Origin: Belnapia arida
GTDB taxonomy: Bacteria; Pseudomonadota; Alphaproteobacteria; Acetobacterales; Acetobacteraceae
NCBI RefSeq assembly: GCF_016773205.1
Contig: NZ_JAETWB010000021.1
Coordinates: forward strand, 1 to 64,000
DNA length: 64,000 nucleotides
Direction of reading: 5' to 3'
The notes under the pieces are model-generated. The model was not told the DNA's origin and did no database searches. It was given only the letters and a program-made list of their open reading frames with translations. Of this stretch, positions 35,652-44,212 are shown one piece after another. Position 1 is the first letter of the stretch. Each line of letters opens with the position of its first letter. Made by a program: the position numbers and the translations under genes.

Positions 35652-36518
35652 CACCGGTTTAGGGGTGATAAGGCTGCGGTGAGCTCCATCTGCTCTGGGG
35701 TGGTGTAATCAAGGGCCGAATGAAGGCGCTGACGGTTATACCAGACCTCCATGAAGGCGAATACGTCGCGGCGCGCTTCTGAATGGGTGGCGTACTCGAC
35801 ATTGTCGACGAGTTCGGCCTTGAGAGTTTTCCATCGGCGCATTGTCGAGAGGATCGCCTTTCCGGCTTATGGAGGCGCGGGCGCCGATGCCGGCCAACGC
35901 CGCTCGATAGGCAGATGCCGCATATTGCGATCCGCGGTCCGAATGCGCGATCAAGTCTGGAGCCGGTCGCTGGCGCGCAATGGCCATGTGGAGTGCAGCC
36001 AGCGTCAACTCGCCGCGCATGTGGTCGGCCATGGCCCATCCGACGACCCTACGGCTGAAGAGATCGAGCACCGCGGCAAGGTAGAGCCAGCCCTCTCCAA
36101 TTCGGATGTATGTCAGATCGGCCAGCCATATCCGGTTTGGCGCCAGTGCGGTGAACCGCCGTTCCGGCAGGTTGGGGGCAATCGGGAGGGCGTGCCGACT
36201 ATCGGTGGTGCGCGGCTTGCCACGCCGGGACCGGCGCGCGGCCATGCCGTGCTGGTGCATGAGGCGGGCCACTCGATGCCGCCCGGCTCGGAGGCCCTCG
36301 GCGCGGAGTGCGGCATGCACGCGCGGACTGCCGTAGCGGCCGCGGCTGGCCTCGTGGACGCGGCGGATCTCGCCAAGCAGCTCGCGGTTGGCGGTGGTCC
36401 TGCCGCTCTCCGGCCGCCCATGCCAAGCGTAGTAGATGGCCGGGGAGACCTCCAGCACCTTGCACAGGACCCGGACGGGGAAGGTTTGGCGGTGTTCATC
36501 GATGAAGCGGAACCTCAT
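35652..36518 (-). pseudogene. IS3-family OrfB (integrase core), frameshifted
   Basis: From 36518 the frame shows the HTH_21 region (YGSPRVHAALRAEGLRAGRH) and the rve core: PNRIWLADLTYIRIGEGWLY (first Asp), DLIAHSDRGSQYAASAYRAA (second Asp) and DNAPME with the catalytic Glu. Directly after NAPME the frame breaks and TLKAELVDNVEYATHSEARR, then YNRQRLHSALDYTTPEQ, appear in the next frame. The gap fits a 10-base deletion between two GGAAA repeats, since relatives read NAPMESFWKTLK. The C-terminus reads into the terminal repeat. Confidence 0.8.
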
Positions 36519-36521
36519 TTC

Positions 36522-36716
36522 GCAGGTCTTAAGCAGATGCTGATGGCCTTTCTTAAAATGCCGCGCTCCATCTGCGCCCGCTCGAGTTCACGGCGCAGGC
36601 GGCGGGTCTCAGCCTGGTCGGCCGTTATCGCAGGCATCGTCGCCGCATGACCTTTGCCGGGCGACGCAGCAGGACGCGATGACTGCACTCCCGATGGCCG
36701 TAGCTCGCACCGCCAA
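36522..36716 (-). pseudogene. IS3-family OrfA, C-terminal piece
   Basis: In frame this piece reads WRCELRPSGVQSSRPAAS, then ITADQAETRRLRRELERAQM and ERGILRKA, the leucine-zipper region that ends IS3 OrfA proteins. It continues the N-terminal piece at 38252-38383 once the two nested elements are removed. Confidence 0.75.
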
Positions 36717-36827
36717 AGGTTGTTATGAACCTCAACTTAAGCCACTGAGTTTGCTCGGCTTTCGCTCTGGAGGTTGCCACGAAAAAGCCTTTCGAAACAA
36801 AAGTTTAGCGGCGGTCCATAACAGCCT
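36717..36827. repeat. 111-bp MITE-like element with terminal inverted repeats
   Basis: Ends AGGTTGTTATGAAC (36717-36730) and, on the other strand from 36827, AGGCTGTTATGGAC match at 12 of 14 positions. The interior is non-coding and contains further partly self-complementary sequence (GAAAAAGCCTTTCG near 36781). Its position inside OrfA of the IS3, where removing it restores the frame, shows it moved in as a unit. The ends resemble IS5-type termini, so it may be mobilised by an IS5 transposase. Target duplication unclear. Confidence 0.55.
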
Positions 36828-36831
36828 CTAG

Positions 36832-38248
36832 CACTACCTGGGCAGTCTGAAATCAGGGGGTGGCCTGAGCTTGCGTCGGCAGTGTGGACATCGGATCGGG
36901 GTGACGAGGTCGGCGAACAGCCGCGTCATGATGGCGCGGCGCACGGCCGGCAGGCTCGGCGATAGTGGCGGTCCCGGAACCTGACCCGGCATTTTTCCCC
37001 GGCCCCGCCGAGCGGTGCCCGGCGAGGCGGAGGTGCTGCAGCCAGGCAAAGGCGATGCAGGTCATCAGCGCGTGTCGGTGCAAGCCGGTCCAGGACCGTC
37101 CCTCGAAGTGGCCCAAGCCCAGCTCTTGCTTGAGCTGCTGGTGGCCTTGCTCGCACACCCAGCGCGCCTTGATGGCCGCGGCCAGCGCACGGAGCGAGGT
37201 CCGTGGCGGCAGGCTGCTCAAGTAGTATTTGCGCTCGCCGCTCGAGCGCCACTCGCCCACCAGCCAGACCTCGTCGCCGGGCATGTGCCGGTTGTTGGCC
37301 CAGACCACCCCGTCACCGACCCGGATGCGGGTAGCGGCAAAGCGCGCCACGAGCGGGCCCTTGGTGCCCTGCCGCCAAGTCACCCGGCGCCAGGGCAGGT
37401 TGGCGAGCACCGCCTCCGCGTCCTTGGGTTCCTGGTCCGGCACCGGGCGCCGCTTGCGCCCGCCGGGCGGGACCAGCTCAACATCGGCGCCATAAACCTT
37501 CTGGTTGTGCGGGATACCCACCGCCCAGGCCAAGCCCCGCTCGCTCAAGCCGGCGCGGAATGCCGCGCTCGCACCATAGCCAGCATCGGCCAGCACGATG
37601 CCGAACCGCACCTGGGCGGCGAGCAATCGGTCCAGCTCGGCCAGCGCAATCGCACCCTTGCTGCGAGCCACCACCTCTACCTCCGGCACGCCAGCGGCGC
37701 CACAGCGCTCGGGATCGGCCGTCCAGCTCTCTGGCAGAAACAGCCGCAGCCCCACAGGCACCGGCACTTCCCTACCGGCCAGCGTCAGCGAGACCAGCGC
37801 CTGGCAGCTCGCCCGCTTGTCCAGCTGGCCACAGTATTGCCGCTCCACCCCGACCGAGAGCGTGCCCTTCTTCGGCAACGCGGTGTCATCGATCACCAGC
37901 GCCGCCCGCGGCCCACCTACCAGCCGATCCGCCTGCGCGGCCAGTACCCGCCAAAGCGGGGCGTCGTCCCAGGCCGGGCTGGCGATGAAGTGCTGCAGCT
38001 GATCATGACCCGACAACCCCAGGCACGCTGCCATCGGCTGCAGGCTCTTGCGCTCACTCGGGCCCAGCAGCCCGCGCAGGTAAAGCGGCGCCCAGAGCCG
38101 CCGCTTCTTGTGCCCAACCGCGGCCAGGAACGGCTCCACCCAGCTGTCCAGATCAGGCATCGTGCGGCCCATCGCACGCCTCCCTAAACCAAGCCTTCTC
38201 AGCCCAGTTCAGACAACGCCCATCAACCACAACAGTGCCCAGGTAGCG
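36832..38248 (-). mobile_element. IS701-family element with CTAG target duplication
   Basis: CTAG flanks both sides (36828-36831 and 38249-38252). Just inside are inverted repeats CACTACCTGGGCAG and CGCTACCTGGGCAC (12 of 14). The 1417-bp element carries one transposase gene. It inserted at the edge of the MITE-like element inside the IS3. Confidence 0.85.
36834..38172 (-). pseudogene. IS701-family transposase, frameshift near the C-terminus
   Basis: The protein runs from 38172 with the standard IS701 order: HDQLQHFIASPAWDDAPLWR, ALVIDDTALPKKGTLSVGVE (first Asp), QYCGQLDKRASCQALVSLTL, FGIVLADAGYGASAAFRAGL (second Asp) and ARWVCEQGHQQLKQELGLGH with the Glu. After about residue 385 the frame changes into low-complexity sequence. 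In another frame the expected ending PSLPAVRRAIMTRLFADLVT, then PIRCPHCRRK, is present and stops at 36834. One indel near 37000 therefore damages only the C-terminal tail; the catalytic core is whole. Confidence 0.8.
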
Positions 38249-38251
38249 CTA

Positions 38252-38383
38252 GGTCCGCAGGACTGACTGCTCAATGCCGAGTTCCTGCGACAGCTGCCAC
38301 AATGGCCGATCGCTGCTCTCCAACAGCGCCACCGTCTCCGCCTTGAACTCGTCCGTGAAGTTCCGCCTCGTCTTGCTGGACAT
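38252..38383 (-). pseudogene. IS3-family OrfA, N-terminal piece
   Basis: ATG 38383 begins MSSKTRRNFTDEFKAETVAL and continues LWQLSQELGIEQSVLRT, the helix-turn-helix of IS3 OrfA (transposase_8). It is interrupted at codon 44 by the nested IS701 and MITE-like insertions. Confidence 0.8.
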
Positions 38384-38442
38384 CAGAACACCTCGCTCCT
38401 CTCGAGCTTAGCAGCGGTGTCCACCATCTGCGGGGAGGTCCA

Positions 38443-38622
38443 TGGACGACTTGATGCGGGCCGTGGGCCTGGGGGGCGTCTCCAAGAGCTAGGTGTCGCC
38501 CCTCTGCGCTGAGATCGATGAACGCGCCCGCGACCTCCTCGCCCGCCCCATCGAGGGCGAATGGCCCTACCTCTGGCTCGACGCCACCTACGTGAAGGTC
38601 CGCGAGGCAGGCTGCTATTGAG
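38443..38622 (+). pseudogene. IS256-family transposase, internal fragment
   Basis: Directly beyond the IS3 end the DNA reads VDDLMRAVGLGGVSKS, a stop, then LCAEIDERARDLLARPIEGE and [17 protein letters not shown], matching the middle of the IS256 transposase found at 9.1-10.3 kb. Both ends are missing. It is the third IS256 relic in the window. Confidence 0.75.
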
Positions 38623-38629
38623 TACCTCC

Positions 38630-38752
38630 ACTTGTCCCCGTTTACTTCTGATTTTTCCTTCACCTGATGGGAAGGATGCCCCCTGCTCCGCGGCATCGAG
38701 GTGCCATAGTGTGGTTGGTGCTGAGCCTGACCACGAGGGAGAGGAGGCATCC
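38630..38752 (+). other. IS110 left non-coding leader (possible bridge-RNA region)
   Basis: The DNA before the IS110 start codon is conserved with the IS110 fragment at 50.5 kb: the block GCTCCGCGGCATCGAGGTGC, followed by a GTGGTTGGT block, and the GAGGGAGAGGAGGCA ribosome site occur in both. Conservation outside the coding region fits the IS110 group, where the left non-coding end encodes a structured RNA that guides recombination. Whether this leader is long enough and folds correctly was not tested. Confidence 0.45.
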
Positions 38753-39723
38753 ATGGAAAAGGTTAAGACAATCGGGCTCGACTTGGCCAAGAGCGTTTTC
38801 CAGGTGCATGGGGTCAATGCAGCAGGCGGGGTGGTAGTGCGGCGCAAGCTCCGCCGGTCAGCCCTGCTGGAATTCTTCGCGGCCTGCCGCCGGCGTTGAT
38901 TGGCATGGAGGCCTGTAGCGGAGCGCACTACTGGGCGCGCGAGCTCACCCGCCTCGGCCATACGGTCCGGCTCATGCCACCGGCCTACGTGAAGCCCTAT
39001 TTCAAGCGCGGCAAGACAGACGCGGCCGACGCCGAGGCGATTTGCGAGGCGGTAACACGTCCGACCATGCGCTTTGTGCCGGCCAAGATTGAGGCGCAGC
39101 AGGCGAGCCTGGTGGAGCTCAAGGTCCGCGACATGCTGGTGCGCCAGCGCACCCAGACCGTCAACGCGCTGCGCTCCCATCTTGCCGAGTACGGCATCGT
39201 GGCGGCGCAGGGGCGCAAGGTTTCCGAGCTGATCGAGGTAGTCCGCGATGGCGACGATGCCCGGCTGCCTGATCTGGCACGCCAGGCGCTATGCGAGCTG
39301 GTGACCCAGATTGAAGCCCTGGAGGAGCGCATTGAACGGCTCGACCGCCGCATGGTCCGCCATGCGCGTGAGGACCAGACGGCTCGGCGGCTGGCGGGCA
39401 TCCCCGGCATTGGGGTGATTGGCGCGACAGCCCTGGCCGCGATGGTGCCCGATCCGCATGGCTTTGCCTCGGCGCGGCACTTTGCTGCCTCGCTAGGCCT
39501 GACCCCGAAGCCGCACTCGAGCGGTGGCAAGGAGCGCCTGGGGCGGATCTCCCGGCAGGGCAACGCCATGTTGCGCCGGCTGCTGGTGCTCGGTGCTACG
39601 AGCCGCCTGCGCTATGCCCGGCGCAGCCCGGAGGCAGCGGATTGGGCCACGCGCCTGCTGGCGCGGCGGCCCTTCAAGGTCGCGGCTGTGGCGCTGGCCA
39701 ACAAGATGGCCCGCATCGCCTAG
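38753..39723 (+). pseudogene. IS110-family transposase, one-base frameshift
   Basis: ATG 38753 opens MEKVKTIGLDLAKSVFQVHG, the DEDD/RuvC-like start with the first catalytic Asp. The frame stops at 38897-38899; the continuation (LIGMEACSGAHYWARELTRL with Glu, then GKTDAADAEAICEAV with the two Asp) is in the next frame. A C run at about 38882-38884 is one base short. The C-terminal Tnp20-type domain is whole: RRLAGIPGIGVIGATALAAM, ASLGLTPKPHSSGGKERLGR and ISRQGNAMLRRLLVLGA with the catalytic Ser region. The gene otherwise has normal length. Confidence 0.85.
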
Positions 39724-39758
39724 GCCTTGCTGGCCCGGGGAGGGACCTACACCACAAC

Positions 39759-39809
39759 CGCGACCGCCTAGGCGGTCGCGTCCGAGCTCGCCGGGCGCCG
39801 CGCCCGGCG
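39759..39809 (+). terminator. Two strong hairpins downstream of the IS110 transposase
   Basis: Positions 39759-39780 form a perfect 22-base palindrome centred on CCTAGG. A second stem follows, CGCCGGGCG (39789-39797) with CGCCCGGCG (39801-39809) around a CCG loop. No T run follows, so a rho-independent terminator is not certain; structured right ends of IS110 elements or a recombination site are alternatives. Confidence 0.45.
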
Positions 39810-40394
39810 GGGGCCAAGGTGCTGAAGCGACGATGACAGCGAGAGACCGGTGAGCCGGTGACGAGACAGGCCGTTTATCGCAATGCGCCACCCGAGCGCG
39901 CTCACCTGATTGCCCCTCGTTCCGCGCAGCTCATCAGGGCTCGCGGCCAGACCGGCCGCATACTGAGGCCGTACACATGACCGTACCCGTGCTCTCAGTG
40001 CCAGAGTTGTAGACGTGTCTTGACCCGCAGGGCCATTCACACATGCGATAAACCCCCCTTCTCGCGTGTTCCACCGGCCTGCCCTTTTCCCTCGCCTGCG
40101 TCCCCGAAGTTGCTGTCATCCGGGAGATAACCGAACCGGCGATCCCAAGCCTCCTCCACACTCGCGATCGCCTAGCCGGCCGAAGCCTTTGCCCGGCAGT
40201 CCCTTCCACGCGGGACGCTGTGTGCCTACCGCGGTGGCCGGCGGGGCCCTACCGGCTATGCCAGAGACCGTAAGCCGACCACCTGGCCGACCTCGCCCCA
40301 CCCATAGCCGCGGCATGTCGCCAAGCACCTAACCGCCATCGGCCAAAAGACGCCGCCAGGGGACGCGCGCCAGGGAGCACTCTCCTGGCAGCTG
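39810..40394. other. Region without recognisable gene
   Basis: The left part is probably the right end of the IS110 element, whose outer border I cannot place. The rest contains only short open frames with no family resemblance. It lies downstream of the leftward SDR gene. Confidence 0.4.
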
Positions 40395-41447
40395 TTACCT
40401 GCGGCGGTGGTACCGGAGGCGAGAGGTGTTGGTCCCTGCGCCAGCCAAGACCGCACCCAGCGCCGCCGCCATGAGCCCGGCCACCAGCGCCGCCGCCTTG
40501 CCGGGATTTATCTGCGCGTCCAGCAGCAGGCTCCTGCCACGTGGGGCCGGTCCGGCGAGGCTGCTGCGTTCGGAGAGATCCTCCTTCGGCTCGTACAGGT
40601 TGTCGCGCCGCTCCGCCCGCCCGGGGTCCTCACTCGTCTGCGTCGGCTTGGCGAGCACCTCCATGGCATAGTCGGTCAGCCGGGGTGCGAGCGCGCCGCC
40701 AAGGCTGGTCAGCCAGCCCGCGGTCCCGACGTAGAGATCGCGCACTGGCGTCTCGCAGGCGTGCAGAATGGCGCGTGCGGCGACCCGAGGATGGTAGGCC
40801 GGGGGCGGATTCCGAGTGCCCTGTGTGCCCATGGCGTTGCGGGCATGCTCCATGAAGGGTGTATCTATCGGCCCGGGTTTGATCAGCGTAACCGAGATCG
40901 GCAGCCCTTCACCCTCGAACTCCATCCGGAACGCGTCGGTAGCGTTCTTCACCGCACCCTTTGCCGCACAGTAGGGGCCCTGCAGCGCTATGGCACGGTC
41001 ACCCAGCACGCTGCCGACGTTGATGATTGCTCCGCCCTGGTGCCGGAGATGGCGCGCAGCGGCGAGGGTGCCGTGGACCACACCCCAGTAGGTCACGTCG
41101 AACAGGCGCCGCTGGTCGGCGAGGGAGACGTCCTCCATCCGACCGTAGATGAAGGCGCCGGCGTCGTTGACCCAGGAGTCGAAACTGCCGAAGGCCTCGA
41201 CGGCCTTGGCCGCAACTGCGTCCACCTGTGCCGGGTCGGCGACGTCGGCCACCTGATACTCAGCCCGGCCGCCGCGGCCCCGGATCTCCTCTGCCAACCG
41301 CTGCAGCGCGTCCTCGTTGCGGGCGACCAGCACCACCGCGGCACCGCGCTCGGTGGCCATGCGCACGGTGGCCAGACCGATGCCCGAGGTCGCACCTGTC
41401 ACGACGATGGTTTGCCGCGAGAGCGGCTTCAGACGGACTCGCGGCAA
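40395..41447 (-). CDS. SDR-family oxidoreductase with C-terminal membrane tail
   Basis: A 350-residue classical short-chain dehydrogenase with TGATSGIG (NAD(P) binding), NDAGAF in place of NNAG, an INVGSVLG serine and YCAAK as the catalytic Tyr-x3-Lys. After the usual 250-residue fold there is about 100 residues of charged linker ending in one hydrophobic helix (AALVAGLMAAALGAVLAGAG), so the enzyme is probably held at the membrane. This extended SDR form is common in alphaproteobacteria and often sits in stress islands; the substrate is unknown. Confidence 0.85.
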   Translation of the reverse strand: MPRVRLKPLSRQTIVVTGATSGIGLATVRMATERGAAVVLVARNEDALQRLAEEIRGRGGRAEYQVADVADPAQVDAVAAKAVEAFGSFDSWVNDAGAFIYGRMEDVSLADQRRLFDVTYWGVVHGTLAAARHLRHQGGAIINVGSVLGDRAIALQGPYCAAKGAVKNATDAFRMEFEGEGLPISVTLIKPGPIDTPFMEHARNAMGTQGTRNPPPAYHPRVAARAILHACETPVRDLYVGTAGWLTSLGGALAPRLTDYAMEVLAKPTQTSEDPGRAERRDNLYEPKEDLSERSSLAGPAPRGRSLLLDAQINPGKAAALVAGLMAAALGAVLAGAGTNTSRLRYHRRR

Positions 41448-41987
41448 GGAAGTTCTCCCAGGGTTCGGGTCTCAATCCTACTTGGTGAAGCAGTTACCAC
41501 CGACAAGCCTGCGTCTATGGATACCGCTTGACGGAACGGCGCTCTGGCATTCGGTGCGCAACTTTGACGACGCGCTGCAGCCCGTGGCTCACCGTCAGCG
41601 TGAGGCGCTTCGCCAAGCCGTTCTCCGCACCAATCCCGCTGGCGGAAAGGAATCGCACCTTCGCAGGAAGCAGGTGTTGATCCTTTATGCTGAACGAAGA
41701 TTGTCTGAATATCCGTCTCGGCGATTACCTGGATCGCCGTCGAGAGCTTCTTCCTGAGGCCGCCATCGATGTGGCTAGGGCTGAGGGTGATGCATCGCCA
41801 GACGACACGGAAAGTGGCGGGTAGCGCGAGGCAAGCCTGGTAGATGTAGCCGAGACAGACTCCTGGCCCGACTGCCAGCAGGCGTATCACCTGTAGCCGT
41901 CCGGTTCATTGCTGCGACGCGAAAGCGTCCCGCTTGTTTGCCCGGGACGTCGGCGCGTTAACGACGCTGCGGGGGCGGAGATAAGGA
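41448..41987. other. Intergenic region between divergent SDR and peptidoglycan-binding-like genes
   Basis: Both neighbours are transcribed away from this 540-base stretch, so it should contain both promoters. The only longer open frame (minus strand to about 41890) has no family I recognise and overlaps the SDR start. I do not call a gene. Confidence 0.4.
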
Positions 41988-42887
41988 ATGTGGATGGAGC
42001 AGTTGGGCGCCTTCGCACAAGCGTCGGAGACACTCGAGGTTGCGCGCTTGGTGCGCCGGCCCGGTTTGGTGGCGGAGATGCAAGCACGGCTTGCGCATCA
42101 CGGGCTGCTAGACCCGCCGGCAGACGGCCTCCTCGACCCCGCCTCGCAATGGGCGCTCGGCGCCTTCTGTCGCGCAGTCCGCCTGCCTTTCAACAGCGCG
42201 CTGGCGCCACCCGTCGCTGCTGCTCTGCTACAACAGGATCCCGTGCTGCCATTGCAGCCTGATGACAGCCTGGCGGGGCGGATAGTTGCAGCCTCTATCC
42301 GGCATAGCCATTGGCTATGTCGCCATCCCGACTGCGTCAACATCGTCTATGTTGAAGGCGTGGACGAGCAGGGGTGTGAGGTGCTGCGCCGGCGTGACGC
42401 CTTTGACGATCTGCGGGTGCTGCTGCGCATCGCATCCGGAGGGCGCCCGGAAATCGTGGGCGCTTGGCACGCGACGACCGCCTCGGGCCGCGCAGCGGTG
42501 GAAACGCCTGCCGAGCCCGAAGGCGCGCCGCGCCTTGCGGCGGGCCAGCATCGCGCTTGGGTCATAGGCCGCACGGCCATCGGCACGGAGCTGGAGCAGG
42601 AGGCTCTCATTCAGGCTCTGCCGCTGCTGGTGACGCGGGATGCTGACAGGAACTTCCGGCGCAAGGGTGACCCGCCGGAGCGGGGCATCTTCCTCATCGA
42701 CCAGCATGGCGGCCACGACGCGCCGCGTGAGCGGGTGGGCGGCATCGGTGCGGGCTGCTTGGTTGGTCGTAGCCAAGATGGGCATCGCAGCTTCATGGCG
42801 AGGTTGCGGGAGGATCCGCGCTGGCGCGTGAACGCTGCCCATCTCTTCACTACGTCCATCCTGCAGGCGAAGCAGGTGGCTAGCTGA
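41988..42887 (+). CDS. Putative peptidoglycan-binding / cell-wall-active protein
   Basis: The ATG at 41988 is preceded by GGAG and AAGGA. Residues 25-75 look like a peptidoglycan-binding-type repeat (QARLAHHGLLDPPADGLLDP, SQWALGAFCRA). The remainder resembles proteins with a conserved VNIVYVEGVDEQG start, a VGAWHATTASGR strand, an RDADRNFRRKGD segment and FLIDQHGGHDAP followed by GIGAGCLVGRSQDGHRSFM. A His/Gly pair followed by a G-x-GC site recalls the YkuD-type L,D-transpeptidase catalytic layout, but I cannot confirm this. No signal peptide is visible. It could be a phage-derived cell-wall enzyme or a domesticated relative. Confidence 0.6.
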   Translation: MWMEQLGAFAQASETLEVARLVRRPGLVAEMQARLAHHGLLDPPADGLLDPASQWALGAFCRAVRLPFNSALAPPVAAALLQQDPVLPLQPDDSLAGRIVAASIRHSHWLCRHPDCVNIVYVEGVDEQGCEVLRRRDAFDDLRVLLRIASGGRPEIVGAWHATTASGRAAVETPAEPEGAPRLAAGQHRAWVIGRTAIGTELEQEALIQALPLLVTRDADRNFRRKGDPPERGIFLIDQHGGHDAPRERVGGIGAGCLVGRSQDGHRSFMARLREDPRWRVNAAHLFTTSILQAKQVAS

Positions 42888-43137
42888 TTAAGCCTTTGTC
42901 CGGCCAAGTCTCGGAACTCAAACCCGAACACTATAAGGGAAGCAGATCGTAACCTGCGATAATCCCCGTTGGGGGCAGGTTAGCTCCACTGCCCGCTGCT
43001 CGCGTCTGCCCAGCAGCGCTACAGCTGCATCTGACCCTGAGCGGACTCTGCTGGCCAAGCACCGGCTCAAGACGCAGAGCCGGTTTCCGGTGGCTCGGCG
43101 ACGCACTGACGTGATCAAGTGGTGGTGCGGCCCCGTC
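42888..43137. other. Convergent intergenic region with a hairpin at 42950-42982
   Basis: The region lies between two converging genes. TAACCTGC (42950-42957) pairs with GCAGGTTA (42975-42982), and inside it CCCC pairs with GGGG, making a bent 12-pair stem. It may end transcription of the rightward gene even without a T run. Nothing else is visible here. Confidence 0.45.
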
Positions 43138-43716
43138 CTATCTGCCCATCGTGTAGAACTCATCGTTGGGCCGCATGCTGGTGACATTCGCCATACGGTT
43201 CGACATGCCGAAGAAAGCGGCGATGGCCGCGATATCCCAGGTGTCCTCCTTATGGAAGCCGTGCTCCGCGAGGGTGGCGAGGTCGTCGTCGCCCACTGCA
43301 TAGGCCTCAAAGGCGACCTTCATCGCGAAGTCCAGCATGGCTTTCTGCCGCGGCGTGATGTCCGCTTTGCGGTAGTTGATGGCGATCTGGTCGGCGATCA
43401 GCGGGTTCTTCGCCCGGATCCGGAGGATCGCGCCATGCGCGACGACGCAGTACTGGCACTGGTTCGCATTGCTCGTCGCCACCACGATCATCTCGCGCTC
43501 GGCCTTGGTGAGGACGCCAGGTTTATCCATCAGGGCGTCGTGGTAGGCCATGAAGGCTCGGAACTCGTCGGGCCGGTGCGCCAGCACGAGGAAGACGTTA
43601 GGGATGAAGCCGGCCTTCTCCTGCACCGCGAGCAGCCGCTCACGGATGTCCGCCGGCATCTCCTCCAGCGTCGGCACGGGAAAGCGGCTGATAGCGAATT
43701 GCGTCTGTGCGGACAT
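43138..43716 (-). CDS. AhpD-like / carboxymuconolactone-decarboxylase-family protein
   Basis: The 192-residue protein belongs to the peroxidase-related branch of the CMD family. It shows ANQCQYCVVAHGAI, the CxxC plus His site used for peroxide reduction by AhpD, in a helical frame with EREMIVVATSNAN before it and KADITPRQKAMLDFAMKVAF after. Length is normal for the subgroup. It probably helps detoxify peroxides in the cytosol with a thiol reductant. It stands alone, with an IS6 relic upstream. Confidence 0.85.
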   Translation of the reverse strand: MSAQTQFAISRFPVPTLEEMPADIRERLLAVQEKAGFIPNVFLVLAHRPDEFRAFMAYHDALMDKPGVLTKAEREMIVVATSNANQCQYCVVAHGAILRIRAKNPLIADQIAINYRKADITPRQKAMLDFAMKVAFEAYAVGDDDLATLAEHGFHKEDTWDIAAIAAFFGMSNRMANVTSMRPNDEFYTMGR

Positions 43717-43829
43717 GGTGTTGCTCTCGTCTGGAACTGTGAGGTGGGCGGGGCTCAGCCGGCGATCATCCGATCGGCCGTCGGGATGACATCGGCCAAG
43801 GTGATATCGGCGGTGAGCGCGGTGAGGTG

Positions 43830-44066
43830 AACTGGCTGCCCTGATCGGTATTGAAGATCCTCAACCGCCTGAACCGCGCCAAGGCTTCCTCCAGCACTTG
43901 TCCGCCTGCGGCGGCACCTCATGACCGCAGCCCGGTACCGGCATGCCCGCGCTGAGGCTTTCGGGGTGTGGCAGCAGGAGACCTGCGCTCGGACGGCGGT
44001 GTGACGACGCATGTCGTCACGCAATGCGTCCCAGCGCGGCTGTTGAGCAAACAAGTTGGCAATGCC
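43830..44066 (+). pseudogene. IS6-family remnant (transposase C-terminus and right end)
   Basis: The plus strand encodes RHLMTAARYRHARAEAFGVW and QQETCARTAV to a TGA near 43983, the ending of the IS6 transposase that is complete at 46.7 kb. At 44052-44066 follows CAAGTTGGCAATGCC, identical to one terminal repeat of that element. Sequence upstream of about 43900 is already out of frame. The rest of the element is deleted. Confidence 0.7.
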
Positions 44067-44212
44067 TAGGCGAGGGCTCGCCGACAACCTGATCTCGGTC
44101 GCTGCGTCGACGTCCCTAACGAAGTTCTGCAGACATGGCGCAGTGTGCAGCGCAATCCAGGTGCTGAAGGCTAGCAGGACCAAGCTGCCGACCATCAGCT
44201 AGGCAGCGCGAA

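Larger units (their letters stand above)
35629..38442 (-). mobile_element. IS3-family element carrying nested insertions
   Basis: The outer ends are inverted repeats TGGACTTCCCCG (35629-35640) and TGGACCTCCCCG (38442 inward), and both continue to GTGGACACCG. Inside, in minus orientation, lie OrfA in two pieces and a frameshifted OrfB. OrfA is split after codon 44 by a 111-bp MITE-like element (36717-36827) and an IS701 element (36832-38248). Joining the OrfA pieces restores a continuous reading VLRT-WRCELRPSG, which shows all of this is one element. No target duplication is seen. Confidence 0.8.
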
